Assembly: GCF_003205235.1 (NCBI RefSeq)
Contig: NZ_QJSM01000018.1
Location: forward strand, 124,001-188,000
Origin: Thermoplasma sp. Kam2015
GTDB taxonomy: Archaea > Thermoplasmatota > Thermoplasmata > Thermoplasmatales > Thermoplasmataceae
DNA: 64,000 bases
Direction: 5' to 3'
Part shown: positions 61,375 to 64,000 of the stretch, in pieces
How positions within the stretch are numbered: the stretch's first letter is position 1
Layout: every line of letters begins with the position of its first letter
The notes under the pieces: model-generated
What the model was told of the DNA's origin: nothing
What the model saw: the letters and a program-made list of their open reading frames with translations, nothing else
Database searches by the model: none
Position numbers and translations under genes: made by a program

Positions 61375-61713
61375 TCAAAAATAGCCAAGTCGGTGTCTGA
61401 TGATCGGTACGGATGACTGATGTGAACTACCCCGCCCTCGGGGCAGTCCAGATCCCGTACGATGAATATTTAAAGAAGTATCATAATCACGGTTTGCAGT
61501 CCAACCGCATTTATGACATGAGAATATACAGTCTGATAAAGTTAGATCTTTCTTTACATAACAGCATCTAGCACATGTCTTTGAAGTGTTCCTCGGATCT
61601 ACTTTCACTACCATCCTAACAGCGCTACTAGCCTTGTAGGGGAGGTAGATCATAAACTTGGAGAAGTTGGAGTGAAGGAGATGCTTTCTCAAAATGAAAC
61701 ACGTAGCTGGCAA
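61375..61713 (-). pseudogene. C-terminal remnant of a second TnpB
   Basis: Carries only the end of a Tnp[17 protein letters not shown], then [25 protein letters not shown], i.e. the zinc finger and RuvC-III Asp. The RuvC-I half and N-terminus are missing. It is a different branch from the 59.8-kb TnpB (finger spacing and SLNI end). The hairpin CCCCG-CCCT-CGGGG (61430-61443) followed by the GTAGTTCAC motif on the minus strand, usual at the right end/omega RNA of archaeal IS605 elements, is kept. The first 20 residues before [12 protein letters not shown] are not TnpB. Confidence 0.75.
61430..61443 (-). repeat. Right-end/omega-RNA hairpin of the second TnpB remnant
   Basis: Arms CCCCG and CGGGG around CCCT form a perfect stem; on the minus strand it is followed by the GTAGTTCACATCAGTC context common at TnpB element ends. 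Confidence 0.55.
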
Positions 61714-61755
61714 CTTGAAAATTCTTAATGAAAATGCGTCCTATGTGAATACTGT

Positions 61756-62244
61756 TCATTCCTTCATTGTTTCATATATTATATGGTCGATCAGTTCAAG
61801 TATCAAGTCCGCACCTATATCCTGCGCTTTGGGAGAACCCGGAAGGGAGAAAACTGGTTTTCCAAAGATTATAAAGAGATCCGCCGATGACAGATAAGCG
61901 AAGATTCCAGCCTGCCCCTCGCTTCTCCTCCGGAAAATTTCCCCGAAGCCAGCCACCTGTTTTTCGGCAACCTTTCTCAAGGTTGTTGAAGTAACATCAT
62001 ATCTGCTTACGCCGGTCCCCCCATTATAGACGAAAACATCATACTCGCCAAAGTCAACGAACAGCTCAGACAGTATCTGTACCGGATCATCTTTAACCAG
62101 CGATCTCTTCACCCTGTAATCTTTGAATCGTTCAGCAAGTATGTTTCCGGACTCATCCGTTTCCATGGTCCTTGTGCTGGATACAGTGATGATTTTTATT
62201 CTTAAATCGTAGTGCCTTTCACCATGATGATCCCTCTGTTCCAT
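61756..62244 (-). CDS. moaB: Molybdenum cofactor biosynthesis protein MoaB/MogA family (162 aa)
   Basis: Adenylyltransferase-like protein of molybdopterin activation. Typical blocks are IITVSSTRTMETDESG near 18-33, VYNGGTGVSRYDVTSTTL near 72-89 (the GGTGxxxxDVT signature), RRSEGQAGIFAYLSSAD and PVFSLPGSPKA. In archaea MoaB carries out the adenylylation of molybdopterin needed for Mo or W insertion. The moaC gene lies 530 nt away on the other strand, with a TnpB remnant between them. Confidence 0.92.
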   Translation of the reverse strand: MEQRDHHGERHYDLRIKIITVSSTRTMETDESGNILAERFKDYRVKRSLVKDDPVQILSELFVDFGEYDVFVYNGGTGVSRYDVTSTTLRKVAEKQVAGFGEIFRRRSEGQAGIFAYLSSADLFIIFGKPVFSLPGSPKAQDIGADLILELIDHIIYETMKE

Positions 62245-62315
62245 GTATTAGTAATAGTTTAGTATCGATATCTATCTTTGCTTCATTCGGTAATGAACTA
62301 CCGTTCCTGAAATAC

Positions 62316-62329
62316 TATGCATTATTATG
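62316..62329 (+). repeat. Left arm of a 14-bp inverted repeat around the TnpB remnant
   Basis: TATGCATTATTATG here pairs perfectly with CATAATAATGCATA at 62647-62660. The two arms enclose the 62315-62683 remnant. Confidence 0.7.
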
Positions 62330-62646
62330 CATTTCTTTCTTGCAGTCATTGGCATCCTCAACAATTACTTGATCTGGATGGTACAAGTAATCATTCTTCA
62401 TATAATGCCAAGAGGAACTGCTACTCACGGTAAACGGGGTACCGCAGAGGTCTAATCCACGGATAGAAATGGATAACGATGATAATCTATTCCTATCGTA
62501 GGTTAAACCACAGCTATTGCATTTGGATGCTTTCCAGATTGGGTGCTCTAATCTTCCACCACATACAGGACATTCAGAAGAAGTCCCCTCTGGGTCTATA
62601 TACAATGTTTTATTATTTGTTGTGTATATTTTACTCATATATATTA

Positions 62647-62660
62647 CATAATAATGCATA
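62647..62660 (-). repeat. Right arm of the 14-bp inverted repeat
   Basis: CATAATAATGCATA, exact reverse complement of 62316-62329. Confidence 0.7.
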
Positions 62661-62696
62661 ACTATATATATAAATATTTCCATTAAAAGTTAAAAC

Positions 62697-62746
62697 CCTT
62701 CCCTTACGGAAGAGGACTTTCGCCCCTTTAACCCCCGCACGTTAAA
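62697..62746. other. GC-rich structured block upstream of moaC
   Basis: Two adjacent hairpins: CTTCC/GGAAG (62698-62702 with 62708-62712) and TTTAAC/GTTAAA (62727-62732 with 62741-62746), in an otherwise AT-rich spacer. It may be an end of the neighbouring TnpB element (its sequence resembles omega-RNA-type CGAAAGTCC motifs on the minus strand) or a leader of moaC. Confidence 0.45.
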
Positions 62747-62777
62747 GAGTTAAATCCGATGAAAATATACTGGACCA

Positions 62778-63209
62778 ATGATAAATATATCAAAAAAGGG
62801 TATAAGCATCAGAACAGCTACAGCCATCGGAAGAATACATCTCAGGAAATCAACGATCAAGGCAATAATAGACCATAATGTGAAAAAGGGGGACGTATTT
62901 GAGGTGAGCCGCGTCGTGGGGACGCAGCATGCAAAGAATACATTTCTAAATATACCGTATTGTCATAATATACCGATTGAGGGAGTGGATGTAGATTTCA
63001 AAACGGGTGAGGATTATATTGAAGTTTCATGCACGCTGACGACAACTTACAAGACGGGCATAGAAATGGAGGCCATTAACTGTGTCTCAGGAGCACTGCT
63101 AAATATTTGGGACATGGTTAAGTATCTTGAAAAAGACGAAACCGGCAATTATCCTGAAACAAAAATTGAAAACATCCGCGTGCTGGAAAAGAAGAAGAAT
63201 TCCCTATAA
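62778..63209 (+). CDS. moaC: Cyclic pyranopterin monophosphate synthase MoaC (143 aa)
   Basis: Second step of molybdenum/tungsten cofactor synthesis, after MoaA. Conserved MoaC blocks are VVGTQHAKNTFLNIPYCHNIPI near 45-66, with the catalytic Lys and His region, and YKTGIEMEAINCVSGALLNIWDM near 96-118. GAAAATATACT at about 62760 with the ATG at 62778 suggests a short or leaderless mRNA. The N-terminus (MINISKKGISIRTATA) is normal for the archaeal form. Confidence 0.94.
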   Translation: MINISKKGISIRTATAIGRIHLRKSTIKAIIDHNVKKGDVFEVSRVVGTQHAKNTFLNIPYCHNIPIEGVDVDFKTGEDYIEVSCTLTTTYKTGIEMEAINCVSGALLNIWDMVKYLEKDETGNYPETKIENIRVLEKKKNSL

Positions 63210-63336
63210 TATTGAGATTTTGCAATTAAATTGAAGATCGTTTTCAATCAGATAGCCTAGAGACTATGTGATATTTTCCTATTGAATGACGATCTGGCGA
63301 ATCAATAACATGTAGCTTAAATCTTCAATAATGCGT

Positions 63337-63345
63337 TTATATTAT
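63337..63345 (+). promoter_or_regulatory. TATA box of the B12-radical SAM gene
   Basis: TTTATATTA is centred 21-22 nt before the ATG at 63362, giving leaderless spacing. Confidence 0.4.
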
Positions 63346-63361
63346 GACGAATTATTAAGTT

Positions 63362-64000
63362 ATGAAAGTTTTACTGATAAAGCCTCTGAATCCAACCGGG
63401 AGTGGTTATACCACGAAGTTTGGTTTTCTTCCAACTCCACTGGGGCTTCAAGTTCTGGCAGCACAGGCAAGATCCATAGGCGTCAGCGACGTGAGGATCA
63501 TCGATATGGAAGCTGACGATCTAAATATGGATGATATGGTGGAATACGTCGATGAATGGAGGCCTGATGTCATTGGAATAACGCTTCACGCGACCGCCGC
63601 GCATGCATTCTCTCAGGATCTGATAAAGCGAATAAAGAAAATTTACGATCCGCTTGCGATAGCCGGAGGACATCAGGCAACATTCGTACCAGGCGAGCTA
63701 CTTGACAACGGATTTGACGTTATAGTTCTCGGAGAGGGCGATGAGGCATTCAGAGATATACTGGATCATTACAGAGACGGGCGAGATTTTTCAGACATTC
63801 CTGGCATCATATATAAAAATGGAACTCTGAAAATTCGCACAGAGAGGAGAGAACTCATCGACGATCTGGACAGGTTGCCCATACCGGCCTTCGATCTTGT
63901 CGAGAAGGATAGGTATACCTTCAAGGTCTTCGGAGAGGGAAGTGTAGCAACTGTTGAAACCTCCAGGGGCTGTCCATATGCATGCGATTTCTGCTCCGTC
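63362..64000 (+). CDS. B12-binding-domain radical SAM protein, 5' part (213 aa to window end)
   Basis: Runs off the window end. Residues 1-130 are the Rossmann-like B12 domain of this superfamily (VLLIKPLNPTGSG, TPLGLQVLAAQA, IGITLHATAAH, IAGGHQATF, VLGEGDEAF), without the DxHxxG His, as is usual in this class. Then RLPIPAFDL and the radical SAM cluster motif CPYACDFC (CxxxCxxC) near 205-212. Typical members are methyltransferases or ring-forming enzymes; the exact reaction cannot be told from the part seen. ATG 63362 is chosen by promoter spacing. Confidence 0.88.
   Translation, partial: MKVLLIKPLNPTGSGYTTKFGFLPTPLGLQVLAAQARSIGVSDVRIIDMEADDLNMDDMVEYVDEWRPDVIGITLHATAAHAFSQDLIKRIKKIYDPLAIAGGHQATFVPGELLDNGFDVIVLGEGDEAFRDILDHYRDGRDFSDIPGIIYKNGTLKIRTERRELIDDLDRLPIPAFDLVEKDRYTFKVFGEGSVATVETSRGCPYACDFCSV

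Larger units (their letters stand above)
62315..62683 (-). pseudogene. Remnant of a third TnpB, flanked by inverted repeats
   Basis: The core reads TLYIDPEGTSSECPVCGG, then WKASKCNSCGLTYDRNRLSS, the zinc finger and last acidic segment of a third type of TnpB, with the following LGLxxG-like GLDLCGTPFTVS tail. The RuvC-I and II parts are absent. Its first and last codons come from the flanking 14-bp inverted repeats (62316-62329 and 62647-62660), so the frame is fortuitous at both ends. Confidence 0.65.

Noticed and set aside
1-64000. CRISPR array, rRNA, prophage or replication origin
   Set aside because: No regularly spaced direct repeats, rRNA-like blocks, phage genes, or Cdc6/Orc1 gene with origin boxes were seen on either strand.

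Overview
The window looks like a chromosomal segment of a thermoacidophilic euryarchaeon of the genus Thermoplasma, very close to T. acidophilum. Three proteins are recognised from memory as near-identical to T. acidophilum structural-genomics targets: the geranylgeranyl reductase (Ta0516), the lipoate-protein ligase LplA (Ta0514) and the chlorite-dismutase-like protein (Ta0507). Scattered substitutions relative to what is remembered suggest a related strain rather than the type strain. Archaeal hallmarks are many. They include TATA boxes about 25 nt before start codons (leaderless mRNAs), an intron in tRNA-Tyr, SRP54, FtsZ, LplA/LplB split ligase, an archaeosine-type radical SAM protein, Dph6, and a mevalonate-decarboxylase paralogue of the GHMP family.

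Layout. 1-207: a short IS605-derived non-autonomous element. 0.2-4.5 kb: GHMP decarboxylase and a B12-dependent acyl-CoA mutase operon (large subunit, B12 subunit, MeaB GTPase). 4.7-10 kb: PhoU-like regulator, YeeE/YedE transporter, SerRS, S-adenosylhomocysteine hydrolase. 10-16.7 kb: large MMPL/RND membrane protein, Hsp20 with its own candidate regulator, a 1-Cys peroxiredoxin, 3-hydroxyacyl-CoA dehydrogenase and a family 5 uracil-DNA glycosylase. 16.7-26.2 kb: NRAMP-like transporter, SIS isomerase, ornithine cyclodeaminase family, aldolase/SDR fusion, DUF302, tRNA-Tyr, and a threonine/methionine-linked amino acid block. 26.2-34.8 kb: a second short IS605-derived element, then RaSEA-like, RecJ-like, ThiL, Dph6, a winged-helix protein, PurB, PdxS, DUF92. 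34.9-43 kb: AsnRS, coiled-coil protein, ferredoxin plus geranylgeranyl reductase (lipid saturation), SRP54, LplA/LplB, TyrRS, an AbrB-type protein. 43-52 kb: MFS carrier, two tandem secreted paralogues, FtsZ, Cld/HemQ-like protein, ThiI-rhodanese, and an uncharacterised pair followed by an APC permease. 52-59.5 kb: PsiE-like, LOG-like, a ThDP decarboxylase-like enzyme, a degenerate AlaX, DUF1059, a Zn-ribbon membrane protein, a type IV pilin, threonine synthase. 59.5-62.7 kb: a graveyard of IS605-family TnpB genes of three kinds. 61.8-63.2 kb: moaB and moaC, separated by one of those remnants. The window ends inside a B12-binding radical SAM gene.

The parts most worth a second look are: the family of about 260-310 bp elements that keep both ends of a TnpB element, including the probable omega-RNA end; a perfect palindrome at the hsp20 promoter with a DNA-binding gene in the same operon; a mutase annotated by family as methylmalonyl-CoA mutase but carrying the isobutyryl-CoA mutase pair Phe/Gln; an NRAMP with a rewritten metal site and a palindrome at its start site; an AlaX homologue that has lost every zinc ligand; and a ThDP enzyme with Asp in place of the catalytic Glu. 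No CRISPR array, rRNA or prophage was seen. All assignments come from reading the sequence; no searches were run.
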